Shown here: one piece after another, positions 17,022 through 25,788 of the stretch
Layout: every line of letters starts with the position of its first letter
Position numbering within the stretch: the first letter of the stretch is position 1
Assembly (NCBI RefSeq): GCF_000160135.1
Contig: NZ_GG729934.1
Span: forward strand, 578,080-642,079
Source of the DNA: Oribacterium sp. oral taxon 078 str. F0262
GTDB lineage: Bacteria; Bacillota; Clostridia; Lachnospirales; Lachnospiraceae
DNA length: 64,000 bases
Reading direction: 5' to 3'
Made by a program: the position numbers and the translations under genes
Notes under the pieces: model-generated
Databases searched by the model: none
The model's input: the letters and a program-made list of their open reading frames with translations, nothing else
What the model was told of the DNA's origin: nothing

Positions 17022-17226
17022 CTCTTCTCCCGCCTGAAAATAAGCGCTGAGCCGGGCTCTGTCTGCCTTCACAGCGCCTGCTCCTTCTCCCTTCTGCACC
17101 CTCGCAGAATTCCGTCACGCTTTCTCGCGAAGATAAAGCACGGAGAATGAGTTTTTCATGCCGAAAATCACAATACGGTTCTGCTGAAATCATAGCACAG
17201 TATTCGGAAAATGACAGCATCTATCT

Positions 17227-18072
17227 CTAGCCCTTGATCCCGGTGGAGGCGATGCCCTCCACATAGTATTTCTGCATGAAAATGTAGATGAGAAGCATGG
17301 GAACAGAGGCGAGCGTCAGGGCGGCCATGATGGAACCATAGTGGATCGGCTGTGTGCCGAAGAAGGTCTGAATCGCAAGCTGCACCGTCCTTTTATCCTC
17401 TCCGGTCGTGATCAGGAAGGGCCACATGAAATCGTTCCAGCGCGCCACGAAATCCAGGATAAATACCGTGGCGAGGACCGTCTTTGCCAGCGGAAGAACA
17501 ATCCGGAAATAGCAGCGGATCTCCCCGCAGCCGTCGATCCTCGCGGCCTCGATCAGCTCATCCGGAATATCCAGAAAGTAGGAATAGAACATGTAGATCG
17601 AAAAGCAGTTCATCATAAAGGGGAGAGCCAGTCCCGGAAGCGTATTCCCGAGACCAAAGCGGGAAACCTCGATGTAAAGCGGAAGAAGTATGGCCTCCAC
17701 CGGCATGGACATCAGCGCGATGACCAGGGTGAGGATCGGCCCCCTGCCCCGGAAATCAAGCTTCGCAAGGGCATAACCGCACATAGAGCCGAAAAGGAGA
17801 TCTCCGAGAAGGACGATCGCGATATACGAAAAGGTATTTCCTAGAATCTGCGGGATATTCAGACGGCGGAAAACCTCGATATAATTTGCCAGACTGAAAT
17901 GCTCCGGGATAAAGGTCCGGATGGAGTTGATATTGGAAAAGATAGCGAGCTCCGGCTTGAAGGATGCCGCGACCATCCATAGAAGCGGCGAGACGAAGAC
18001 CAGTCCGATCAGCGAATTTCCGAGATAAAAGCCGAGGTCCCTCAGTCTCTTATGATTCTTTTTGCTTTTCAT
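17227..18072 (-). CDS. Sugar ABC permease, MalG/CUT1 type
   Basis: The 281-residue protein has six predicted membrane helices. DELIEAARIDGCGEIRCYFR is the EAA loop that contacts the ATPase, and the tail reads MQKYYVEGIASTGIKG. It is the second permease of the transporter, 9 bases after its partner, with GAGGTGG before the ATG. No ATPase is encoded nearby, so a shared MsmK-type ATPase is expected from elsewhere. With a GH32 enzyme and LacI regulator adjacent, sucrose or fructo-oligosaccharides are the probable cargo. Confidence 0.9.
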   Translation of the reverse strand: MKSKKNHKRLRDLGFYLGNSLIGLVFVSPLLWMVAASFKPELAIFSNINSIRTFIPEHFSLANYIEVFRRLNIPQILGNTFSYIAIVLLGDLLFGSMCGYALAKLDFRGRGPILTLVIALMSMPVEAILLPLYIEVSRFGLGNTLPGLALPFMMNCFSIYMFYSYFLDIPDELIEAARIDGCGEIRCYFRIVLPLAKTVLATVFILDFVARWNDFMWPFLITTGEDKRTVQLAIQTFFGTQPIHYGSIMAALTLASVPMLLIYIFMQKYYVEGIASTGIKG

Positions 18073-18081
18073 AGCGCCACC

Positions 18082-18972
18082 TCAGTTAGTGCGGGTCAGC
18101 TTCTTCACAAGAAGAGACATCGTGACCACAATCAGGAAAAAGATTGCCGCGACAGAGCAGGCATAGCCGAAATTCCCCTTCTGAAAGCCCTGCTCATAGA
18201 TAAAATAGACCAGCGTCTTCGTCCGGTTCTGCGGCCCTCCCTTTGTCATGATATAGGGCTGCGTAAAGAGCTTCATGGCCTGAATCAGCGTAATCATGAA
18301 GACATATTTTATCGTATTTTTAAGTCCCGGGAGCGTGATATACCAAAACTGCTCCAGCCTGTTCGCTCCGTCCGCAGAGGCCGCCTCATACTGCTCCGCC
18401 GGGATCCCGTTCAGCCCCGCGAGAAAGATCATCATCTGATATCCCGCGCCCTGCCAGGCGGACATGAAAATGATGGAATTCATCGCCGTCTTCGGATCAT
18501 TCAGGAAGTCGATCGGTCCGATGTGAAAGTGCTGCAAAAGCGCATTGATCAGCCCGGTGCTCGCATTGGAATTATAGAGGATGACCCAGAGTATCGCGAT
18601 GACGACCATGGAGGTCAGCTGAGGGCTGAAATACATGGTCCGGAAGATCGAGACACCGCGCCTCCTCGAATGGACGAGGAGGGCGAGTCCCAGCGCGAGC
18701 GCACACTGAAAGGGCACGACAAGCAGCGTGAAATAAACCGAGTTCCTAAGTGCCGCCCAGAAATTCCGGTCCCTGAACAGCTTCTGATAGTTCCGAAAGC
18801 CGTTGAAGAGAATGTTGTCGGGCCTCATGACCTGATAGGTGAAGAAGGAAAAATAGATCGTTCCGAGAATCGGCACAATCAGGAAAAGAAACAACAGGAA
18901 AACAGCGGGGGCGGACAGGATCACACCGCTCAGAGAATTTCCGCCTCTTCCGCAGTTCGCAGCAGCTCTCAT
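18082..18972 (-). CDS. Sugar ABC permease, MalF/CUT1 type
   Basis: This 296-residue permease has six membrane segments, beginning with a cytoplasmic lead of about 15 residues and the helix SAPAVFLLFLFLIVPILGTI. EQYEAASADGANRLEQFWYI is the EAA loop. TKGGPQNRTKTLVYFIYEQG is the usual motif before the last helices. It pairs with the MalG-type permease 9 bases downstream. A 128-base gap with short repeats separates it from the frameshifted binding-protein gene, so the transporter may be without its cognate receptor. Confidence 0.9.
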   Translation of the reverse strand: MRAAANCGRGGNSLSGVILSAPAVFLLFLFLIVPILGTIYFSFFTYQVMRPDNILFNGFRNYQKLFRDRNFWAALRNSVYFTLLVVPFQCALALGLALLVHSRRRGVSIFRTMYFSPQLTSMVVIAILWVILYNSNASTGLINALLQHFHIGPIDFLNDPKTAMNSIIFMSAWQGAGYQMMIFLAGLNGIPAEQYEAASADGANRLEQFWYITLPGLKNTIKYVFMITLIQAMKLFTQPYIMTKGGPQNRTKTLVYFIYEQGFQKGNFGYACSVAAIFFLIVVTMSLLVKKLTRTN

Positions 18973-19046
18973 ACTCTACCTCTCATTTCTGTCTTCGGAA
19001 GCGCTGCACCTCTCTCCGCTTCCCGCAGTCCCAGTCCATTTCTATC

Positions 19047-19108
19047 CATCATTTCTAAATTTCTCATCGGGCATCATTTCTTCAGACATCATTTCGGACA
19101 TCATTTCT
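19047..19108. repeat. CATCATTTC short repeats at end of binding-protein gene
   Basis: CATCATTTC(T/G) begins at 19047, 19072, 19087 and 19099, giving four units with spacings of 25, 15 and 12. They span the end of the binding-protein frame and the gap to the MalF-type gene. Repeat expansion here could have shaped the short C-terminus. Confidence 0.5.
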
Positions 19109-20448
19109 TATAGTAGGTATCGTAGTCTTCCTTGAAATCTGCCGCCACAGTGTCCAGCTCCTTCTTCGGATCCGTGCCGGAAAAGACATTCAGGATCGCC
19201 GTCGAGAAGCCCTGAGACAGTACGGAATAGGACGGCGTTCTGGGCCGGGCTACACCGGTATTCTGAAGCTGCCAGAGGAAGAGTGCTCTCGCTCCCTCCT
19301 TCCAGCCCTCCATATGCTCATAGGCAGAAGTTCTGGAGGTCGGCTTGGAGATCGTATCGGCGTAGGACGCGATGTTCTCCGTGTTCATGAACCACTTCAG
19401 GACCTCCTTTGCCGCCTCCGGATTTTTGCTGTCCTTTGTGATGGCGGCGGACCAGTCCCCGGTGGGGGATACCGCTTTCCCGTCATTGGAGACCGGGTAA
19501 TAGCTGACACCCCAGTTCAGATTCGATTTCTCAAGATCCTGAACATTCCAGGAGCCTCCGAGCAGTGTCGCCGCCTTGCCGTTTAAGAATTCATCCTTCA
19601 CCGGATCGATATTGGCATAGCCGTTCTTGATGAAGCGGTTCAGATATTCCATGGTCTTTACGGAGGCCTCACTGTTCACATAGCCGTCCGCAGAGCTTCC
19701 GTCTTTATTCACAAATTCCGCTCCGGCCTCCAGGAAGAAGGGCTCAAGAGCGTAGATCAGCCCCTCCCCCTTATCCATGATGATATTCGTTCCGACATGA
19801 TCCTTCGTCGTGAGCTTCTCCGCATTCTCATAGAACTGATCCCAGGTCCAGGCCTGATGGATATCCGTGTCCGAGGGATAGGGGATCCCGGCCTCATCGA
19901 GATAGTCCTTAATTGTAATAGAGAGCGACCGAGGACTCCGTCGGTCCCATCGCATACATATGCCCGTTGTAGCTGTCCTGCTGCACGGTGCTGGCGACAA
20001 AATCCTTCTTGTCCTCCTCCGTCCAGACGTCATCGATCGGGATGATGGTCTGATTCTCCGCGTAATAGGAGATCGTGGGGCCATCGACAAAGAGAATGTC
20101 CGGAAGATCCCCGGAGGTCATCGCCGTGGTGATCTTATTCTCATAAGCATAGGAATCGGAGCGGTCAATCGCCTCCCTCTTCACCTGGATGTCCGGATGC
20201 TCCTTATTCCACTGGTCGATATGCTCCGTCCACCACTGCTCGATCACCGCAAGATCCGTGGGGCTCCAGATCGTCACTGTGGCCGCGGCGCCGTTCTTTG
20301 CGTTCTCTTCCTTCGCAGCAGTGCTCTCCCCGCTCTTCTCTCCTCCCGATGCGGAGCTTCCCTCTCCCGTCTTCGCTCCGCCGCCGCAGGCGCTCAGAGA
20401 CAAAAGAAGAGCAGCGCTGAGAAGCAGTGAAATCGCTCTTTTTTTCAT
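19101..20448 (-). pseudogene. Sugar-binding lipoprotein of ABC transporter, frameshifted
   Basis: The gene starts at ATG 20448 after AAAGGAGG with signal peptide and lipobox (LSLSACGGG). VTIWSPTDLAVIEQWWTEHI opens the family 1 extracellular-binding fold. About 180 residues in, the frame reads SVALYYN and stops at 19909-19911. The remaining ~265 residues continue in another frame as KDYLDEAGIPYPSD. Removing one T from TTAATT near 19909-19914 restores YYNKDYLDEAG, a normal family sequence. So either a one-base insertion inactivated the receptor or the base is a sequencing error. All other parts look intact, favouring a recent change. Confidence 0.85.
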
Positions 20449-20490
20449 AAATTCCTCCTTTAAAACCCAAATACTCCTTCTCTGCATCTG

Positions 20491-20520
20491 TGGAACCCGT
20501 TCCATGTGGAAAGGTTTCCA
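20491..20520. promoter_or_regulatory. Two adjacent LacI-type operators
   Basis: TGGAACCCGTTCCA (20491-20504) and TGGAAAGGTTTCCA (20507-20520) each have perfect 6-base arms with a 2-base centre and are 16 bases apart centre to centre, so they lie nearly on the same helix face after 1.5 turns. They are 43-72 bases upstream of the binding-protein ATG, where the promoter should be. The neighbouring LacI regulator (16014-17021) is the obvious candidate ligand. Confidence 0.7.
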
Positions 20521-20589
20521 CTTTTTCACAAAAAAACCACCGCTCCCGCGCCCCGTCAATAGCCGGCATATATTTTCGTTATTTCCATG

Positions 20590-20638
20590 AATCCGGCGGG
20601 ACTTTCTTGTGCAATTTTCCAAAAAATCCCGCCGGATT
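20590..20638. repeat. Inverted repeat with 12-bp arms; C-tract nearby
   Basis: AATCCGGCGGGA (20590-20601) and TCCCGCCGGATT (20627-20638) are exact reverse complements 25 bases apart. No clean T-tract follows on either strand, so it is not a standard terminator. It lies in the 336-base gap between the sseB-like gene and the sugar ABC operon, followed by a run of ten C at 20704-20713. Nothing in this gap looks coding. Confidence 0.6.
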
Positions 20639-20784
20639 CCGCCCCTGTCCGATTCTGATCCCAGCCTCAGAAAAGCTCATCTCCGATCGCGGGATAAAGT
20701 CCTCCCCCCCCCCTCGCAGAAGCACATCTCCCGACCGCACAGGCGGCACTCTCCTCCTTCTTCCTTCCCCCGCCGCGACTGCTG

Positions 20785-21948
20785 CTATTTCCTCTGAAAG
20801 ACAGGTCCTCCGCTCTTCATGATCCCCTCTGCAAAATCTGCCTTCTCGTAAGTGATGAAATCCATCAGGAAGGTCGTTCGCATCACATCGCGGCAGCAAC
20901 GATAAATCTGCGGAAACACCTTTTCCCGCGCCTCTTCCGGAATATCGGCGATCACAAGATAGGATCTCGCCTCTCCGTCATCCTTCAGCAGGAGGTAGAT
21001 GGCCCCCACCTCCGCATGGCTTTCTCCGTACCGGATAAGTCTCTCTCTCAGTGCCTCCGTCTCCTCATTGATCGCCGGATAGCTCAGAAGGATTTTATTC
21101 TCCGAAGCAGAATTTACCCTTCTCAGCACTGCCTCTCCGAAGTCTCTTTGATAGGCGCTGCTGCTTTCGACCGATCGGATGAGCTTCGGATCCATAAAGA
21201 ACGGCACCGGGCCGAAGGGATTGACCACAACTGCATCCTCTTTCCTCATGCTCAGTGCGTCCGGAAAGCTGAATATCATGGTCTGCCTCTTATGTTTCGA
21301 AAAGGCGGCCTTCCACAGGTCGAGTGCGGGCCAGTCCGTAAAGACGGGAAGCGCCCTGCATCCCCCTTCATAGCCCAGTGACGGCAGGGAAAAAACCGTT
21401 CCCTTATCCAGGGTGACGCTCCCCGCGGCAGAGGACGGGAGCTCCCCATAGACCGGAATGATATAATGGGCGTGACAGACCTCCCTGAGAAGAATATTCC
21501 TGTATTCCTGCTCCTGCGAGCAGCTCTTAAGCTCATACAAAAGTCCGAGAAGATAGGGATTTTCCACCGCCTCTCTCACCTTTGCCTCGATCTGAAAGGG
21601 TATATCGCTGACGATGCTGTACTTCCAATCCGAAACGGTTCCCTCCGGAACGGAGACAGCAAGATAAGCCTTCTGATCTCTGACAAAGGAACGCTCCCTC
21701 TTCTTTTTATCATAAACATGCGTAAGATCTGCGTGTACAACTCTTCCATCCGGACAGAGCCAGGAGACCTTTTCCCCTGCCCGCGCCGTCCCATGCACAT
21801 TTCCAAAGAAGAGCAGGGTCTCCTGCTCGCCTCTCTCCATCCCCTCCGGCATCATGGTGAAACGCCCCGACGAACTGCCGGTATCCCCCGGCGGATGATT
21901 CTCCGTATCCTCAGGCTTTTTCCGAAATTTTTCAAAGATCTTGAACAT
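20785..21948 (-). CDS. SseB-family protein
   Basis: The 387-residue protein starts at an ATG preceded by GGAGGG. The N-terminal part is a basic, disordered lead, then a domain containing TLLFFGNVHGTARAG. Residues about 120-290 match the SseB N-terminal domain (YIIPVYGE, ALPVFTDWPALDLW, FSFPDALSMRKEDAVVVNPF). The end (about 300-380) matches the SseB C-terminal domain (GAIYLLLKDDGEARSYLVIA). SseB was named for enhanced serine sensitivity in E. coli; its biochemical role is not settled. No partner gene is evident; it stands alone between two gaps. Confidence 0.85.
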   Translation of the reverse strand: MFKIFEKFRKKPEDTENHPPGDTGSSSGRFTMMPEGMERGEQETLLFFGNVHGTARAGEKVSWLCPDGRVVHADLTHVYDKKKRERSFVRDQKAYLAVSVPEGTVSDWKYSIVSDIPFQIEAKVREAVENPYLLGLLYELKSCSQEQEYRNILLREVCHAHYIIPVYGELPSSAAGSVTLDKGTVFSLPSLGYEGGCRALPVFTDWPALDLWKAAFSKHKRQTMIFSFPDALSMRKEDAVVVNPFGPVPFFMDPKLIRSVESSSAYQRDFGEAVLRRVNSASENKILLSYPAINEETEALRERLIRYGESHAEVGAIYLLLKDDGEARSYLVIADIPEEAREKVFPQIYRCCRDVMRTTFLMDFITYEKADFAEGIMKSGGPVFQRK

Positions 21949-21982
21949 ATTCCCTCCAAATGCTGTCCTGCTGCACTATAAA

Positions 21983-22216
21983 CTATCTCGCCCACTGTGA
22001 GCCGGAGCTCTTCACAGCGACTTCTATCTGTCCCACAGGACTTCTCACAGTACTTTCTTCTCTAAAATCCCCGTTCCTCCGCGATGACGGCTTTTTCGTC
22101 ATCACGGCCACGGCGCAGGGGATCCTGCCATCTGCCATTATGATCTTCGCATCCTCATATCCCGCATCCAGGACTGTCCAAAAATCCCTCCGCTGTCCGC
22201 TTTGCCCCTCTTCCAT
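21983..22216 (-). CDS. Possible small protein, 77 residues
   Basis: An ATG at 22214-22216 follows GGGGAGGATCTT and opens a 77-codon frame (MEEGQSGQRRDFW...SGSQWAR). About 30 bases upstream on the same strand TGTGCTATGAT is an extended -10 element, so transcription is plausible. I recognise no family. Composition is hydrophilic with no membrane segment. It could equally be noise in the 465-base space between the sseB-like gene and the PEBP fusion. Confidence 0.4.
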   Translation of the reverse strand: MEEGQSGQRRDFWTVLDAGYEDAKIIMADGRIPCAVAVMTKKPSSRRNGDFREESTVRSPVGQIEVAVKSSGSQWAR

Positions 22217-22280
22217 AAGATCCTCCCCGCTTAGATGCACTGAACATCATAGCACAGCCCGCCCATGAAGGGAAAGAAAC

Positions 22281-22310
22281 AGGCTGTCCCGCGCTCAGAC
22301 GGGACAGCCT
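22281..22310 (-). terminator. Terminator after the DUF1294-PEBP gene
   Basis: AGGCTGTCCCG (22281-22291) pairs perfectly with CGGGACAGCCT (22300-22310) around 8 bases. On the minus strand it is followed by GTTTCTTTCC. It lies about 100 bases after the stop of the upstream fusion gene. Confidence 0.7.
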
Positions 22311-22413
22311 GCGAATGCGTCTTTATTCACGAAATCTTCTTTTCGAAGCTGTAAGTATATCTGAATTGGTCCGGGACATAGTTGTCAATCTTTTTCCCGT
22401 CGGCTTCCCCTCC

Positions 22414-23235
22414 TCATTGATTCTCGTCTCCATGCCCGTACTTTCCCGTAATGCTGCCTCTCGCAAGAACTCCGCAGCGGTCAAGCTCTGCCTCAAGACG
22501 GCGAAAATTACATGGAGCATCCATGCCGACTTTTATGCCGGACGGGTCCCTCTCCAGCGCATAGACATAAATCTTATACTCATGCTCTCCCGTTCCCGGT
22601 GGCGGATATGGTCCCACATAAGCATCCTCCCCGAGAGAAGCCTCCGAAAGCTCTGTAGTCCACGCGCCGCTCGTAAACATGTGGAGCCAGTTTCGGGCAG
22701 ATCGATCCACCATAATCACAGCATAATACTCCGCACCCGGGACCTCCTCCCACATCAGCTCGGGGTTCTTATTCTCTCCCTCGGGACGGTTCGGGCTGTG
22801 TGCCGCCGCACAGACCGTCTTCAGCCTTCCGTCGACGATGGATTCCGAGCGCAGATCCATCTTTGGAAATTTATCTTCTTCCACCTCGCTTCCCTGTCCT
22901 CCCAAAAATACGATCAGCAGAGCCCATAGAAGACACGCTGCCGGCACCAGAATCCGGAATTTCCATTTCCGGGTTTTATGGCGGAACAGAAGCATCCCAA
23001 TGAGAGCTCCTGCCGCCCCGCCCAGGAAAGCCGAAAGGAGGAGAATCTGCTCCGGAATCCTCCATCTCTTATGGACTGCCTTATACTTGTCAATTCCATA
23101 GAGAAAAAAGCTGATTAAGTTCATAAGGAAAGCCAGAGGCAAAAGTGCCTGCGCTGAGCCGCCATATTGTACGGATCGGACTGTGATAAAGGCAAATGCA
23201 GGAAAAAGATTTGCCCCGCTGAATAATACCGACAT
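22414..23235 (-). CDS. DUF1294 membrane domain fused to PEBP-like domain
   Basis: A single 273-residue frame (ATG 23235 after GGGAGGG) joins two unrelated families. Residues 1-115 are a four-helix membrane unit with FFLYGIDKYKAVHKRWRIPE and LGGAAGALIGMLLFRHKTRK, the DUF1294 signature. From about residue 130 comes a YbhB/YbcL-type phosphatidylethanolamine-binding fold: NPELMWEEVPGAEYYAVIMVD, YVGPYPPPGTGEHEYKIYVY and terminal GSITGKYGHG. The canonical ligand-site DxD of bacterial PEBPs is only partly recognisable. The PEBP part probably sits on one membrane face. Function unknown; the fusion suggests a lipid- or ligand-sensing membrane protein. Confidence 0.85.
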   Translation of the reverse strand: MSVLFSGANLFPAFAFITVRSVQYGGSAQALLPLAFLMNLISFFLYGIDKYKAVHKRWRIPEQILLLSAFLGGAAGALIGMLLFRHKTRKWKFRILVPAACLLWALLIVFLGGQGSEVEEDKFPKMDLRSESIVDGRLKTVCAAAHSPNRPEGENKNPELMWEEVPGAEYYAVIMVDRSARNWLHMFTSGAWTTELSEASLGEDAYVGPYPPPGTGEHEYKIYVYALERDPSGIKVGMDAPCNFRRLEAELDRCGVLARGSITGKYGHGDENQ

Positions 23236-23489
23236 CAGTTCTTCCCTCCCTCTTCCCTATGGATCCGGACGATCCTTCTCTTAGATTCGGCTTCGCACTT
23301 ACGTGACTTATCGGCGATCCTCTTTGCCTGATTATTATAATCGATCAGCCGCGCCCGTTACGACTATAGTATCACAAGCTCCTTCAGCATTTCAAGGAAA
23401 TTTGCCTCCGATCTTATGCACAGAGGTGCACAGAAGTCTGCTGTCAGGCGGACTCAGAGCGTGCACGAGCTACACTTCCGGCATGAAGC

Positions 23490-24011
23490 TCACTGCATCA
23501 GTCCCTGCTTTTTCAGTAAACGCATTTTCAGCGCACGGAGCTTCTGCCCATGCTTCCCTGTCATCAAGACACCAACGACAATCATCCCGAAGGAAATCCC
23601 CAGCGTAAGTCCCTGCACAAAGTCAAAGAACCCATTTGGCGTTCCCGGCTTCAGAAACAGCGTCACAAGATAGATAAGAAAAGAGATCAGCGCCGCAATA
23701 TAGCATCCGTGCAGACGCCTCATATACTTCAGCTTCTTCTCATTGCTGTAATCCAGCATCTTCCATACGGTTTCCTTCATTTCTTCTTCCATTTGCCCGC
23801 TTCTCCTTTCACCATCCAATAATTCCCGGATATCGATCTCATAGTAATCCGCTATTTCGATAAGGATATCCAAGTCCGGCATATTGCTGCCGGTTTCCCA
23901 GCGAGAAACTGTGCGGCGTGATACATTCAGCATCTCCGCAAGCTGCTCCTGGGTCACGGCCCTCTGCCTCCGAAGCTCTTTCAGAAGAGCCCCGATTTTT
24001 TGTTGATCCAT
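23490..24011 (-). CDS. XRE-family regulator with membrane anchor
   Basis: The 173-residue protein starts at ATG 24011 after AGGAGG. Residues 5-60 are a Cro/C1-type helix-turn-helix (KELRRQRAVTQEQLAEMLN, VSRRTVSRWETGSNMPDLD). Residues about 100-155 are two hydrophobic helices (YIAALISFLIYLVTLF and LGISFGMIVVGVLMTG). Such membrane-tethered XRE proteins in Firmicutes often sense envelope conditions, but the signal is unknown. Downstream is the DUF1294-PEBP gene, 254 bases away; upstream is the large membrane protein. Shared control is possible but not shown. Confidence 0.88.
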   Translation of the reverse strand: MDQQKIGALLKELRRQRAVTQEQLAEMLNVSRRTVSRWETGSNMPDLDILIEIADYYEIDIRELLDGERRSGQMEEEMKETVWKMLDYSNEKKLKYMRRLHGCYIAALISFLIYLVTLFLKPGTPNGFFDFVQGLTLGISFGMIVVGVLMTGKHGQKLRALKMRLLKKQGLMQ

Positions 24012-24200
24012 CTAAGATCCTCCTGCAAGTTCATGCCTTCCCAGACAGCTGAGACATCATCAGAGGCAGGTACCTCTTTGCCTCCGGATGCAAAATAGCA
24101 TAGACGGGCAGAGGAAAACAGGACACAAAGCGAGCAAATCCCCCGTTTCCCCGAATGAGACAGAACCTGTCCCCTTTTATCTTCCTATTCCTTCGCTCTT

Positions 24201-25517
24201 TTACAGAGGCTCCCTGATTTTGATCCCGATCTCCCTTGTACCGTGGAGTGCAGGCAGCTGCTTTTTGTATTCCGGGAGCTTCCCCATATACTGCACCGCG
24301 ATTCGGTTCTCCGGATGAACCTCCACAAGATACAAAAAAGCGACAAAGAGCCACTCGAGCGGCTTCATGAGAAAATAGACGAAGTCGGCTGCCCATTTGC
24401 TGCGGATCAGCCTGGCGATTGGGAAGCCGTATCGGTCATAAAAGGCCCTGAGCGCTCTGTGGAGGCGTGGCGTTCTCTCCTCCAGAAGCTGCTCAAAGGC
24501 ATTCGCCACACAAAGCTGCCGGTTTACGATGACCACATGTCCGTGCCGGACGCCCTTTCGGATCGGTTTTACCACATTCCGGTGTCCGCCTGCCGCCACC
24601 GTACAAAGATAATGTTCATCGTAATAGATATTCTGCGGTGCCTCTTTCGCTGACAATGCCCAGTCACTGGTCTCGGTCCATGCCTTTACAATAGAATCCG
24701 GCGCCTGTCCGAACAGCACAAGGACCGCAATTAAAATTCCAAGAAGCGGCAGCATAAGGAGCAAAGCATAGATCGGCCAGAATCCGGAGTCAGACAAAAG
24801 ATGGTCGATCCTTTGAAGAAACGCATTTTCCCGGATTCTTCGCTTCTCCATCGGCAGCTCCGGCCACGCATGGACCTTGCGGAGGATCGTCCTTGCAATG
24901 ACGAGGGCGATACAGATCGGATAAATCAGGAGAATCAGATCCTCCCTCTCCCTCCCCATGATCTGTACGGTAAACACAATCAGTCCCGTCATCCCAAGAT
25001 ACATGGCAGACATGGAAAGAACGATGAGAAGAGGCGGCATCTTCTCCATCGGCTGGAAGCTAAGATAATAATACCCCGCCAAGGCAAGCAGGAAGATCAC
25101 GATAATGGTGGGAGCCGCAGCGGAATAGATCGGAGTATGCGTTTCTCCATTCGAGAGCTGTACCTGCCAGTCTGCCCCCGTGATCTCTTTCATCAGTGCG
25201 GCATAGAGAACTTCCAGAAAAAGTCCGTACCAGATCGCCGCCTGATCAAAATGCCACGCGGCTTCCACATGGCGCTTCCTTGCCTCCAAAAACAAAAATA
25301 CCGCCTCACATATTGTCAGAACCAGCGGATAAAAAAGGAGAGCGCTGATGAGAGCAGCCGCCGGAATCGCTGCCATTACCGGCTCCGCGGATAAGTCCGA
25401 TACGGATCCCCGGACAAAATCTCTGATCAGTGTGTAAAAAAATATCCCCAGCGTCCCCGCCGCTTCCGTCAAAACGATACTGGCCGCAAGAGGATATTGA
25501 AACAGGAATTTTTTCAT
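24201..25517 (-). CDS. Large multi-pass membrane protein (DUF6688-like)
   Basis: ATG 25517 gives 438 residues; a TTG nine codons earlier is possible but less likely. The first ~280 residues contain eight or so hydrophobic helices. They are followed by a soluble segment with YYDEHYLCTVAAGGHRNVV, KGVRHGHVVIVNRQLCVANA and FYDRYGFPIARLI, then a last helix PLEWLFVAFLYLVEVHPENR. This pattern resembles the DUF6688 family of Clostridia as I remember it; no function is known. Conserved Cys and His in the soluble part could bind metal. The 271-base gap upstream holds the repeat TTCCATCCTTTTATC twice and no gene. Confidence 0.7.
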   Translation of the reverse strand: MKKFLFQYPLAASIVLTEAAGTLGIFFYTLIRDFVRGSVSDLSAEPVMAAIPAAALISALLFYPLVLTICEAVFLFLEARKRHVEAAWHFDQAAIWYGLFLEVLYAALMKEITGADWQVQLSNGETHTPIYSAAAPTIIVIFLLALAGYYYLSFQPMEKMPPLLIVLSMSAMYLGMTGLIVFTVQIMGREREDLILLIYPICIALVIARTILRKVHAWPELPMEKRRIRENAFLQRIDHLLSDSGFWPIYALLLMLPLLGILIAVLVLFGQAPDSIVKAWTETSDWALSAKEAPQNIYYDEHYLCTVAAGGHRNVVKPIRKGVRHGHVVIVNRQLCVANAFEQLLEERTPRLHRALRAFYDRYGFPIARLIRSKWAADFVYFLMKPLEWLFVAFLYLVEVHPENRIAVQYMGKLPEYKKQLPALHGTREIGIKIREPL

Positions 25518-25788
25518 GGCAAATCCATTTCCCTGCTTTTGCAAAGCAACTTGCTTTTTATGGAACTATATCAGCGGCATCGGATGATTTCTGTGATTTT
25601 CCGCCTGCATCCCCGGGAAACCTTGCCTCCCCAGGAAAATTTATATCGGGACTATAGCAAAGATCGAAAAGGATTGCAACAGTATTGCCCGGCGGGGGCA
25701 AAGAGTCTCTTCTTATTCCATCCTTTTATCATTTTCCATCCTTTTATCTTTCCATCAATGCAGCCCTACCGACACGAAGCGGAGCTAT

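Noticed and set aside
20704..20713. Ten-C tract as phase-variation switch
   Set aside because: It lies outside any coding frame and away from a recognisable promoter, so no switching consequence can be argued.
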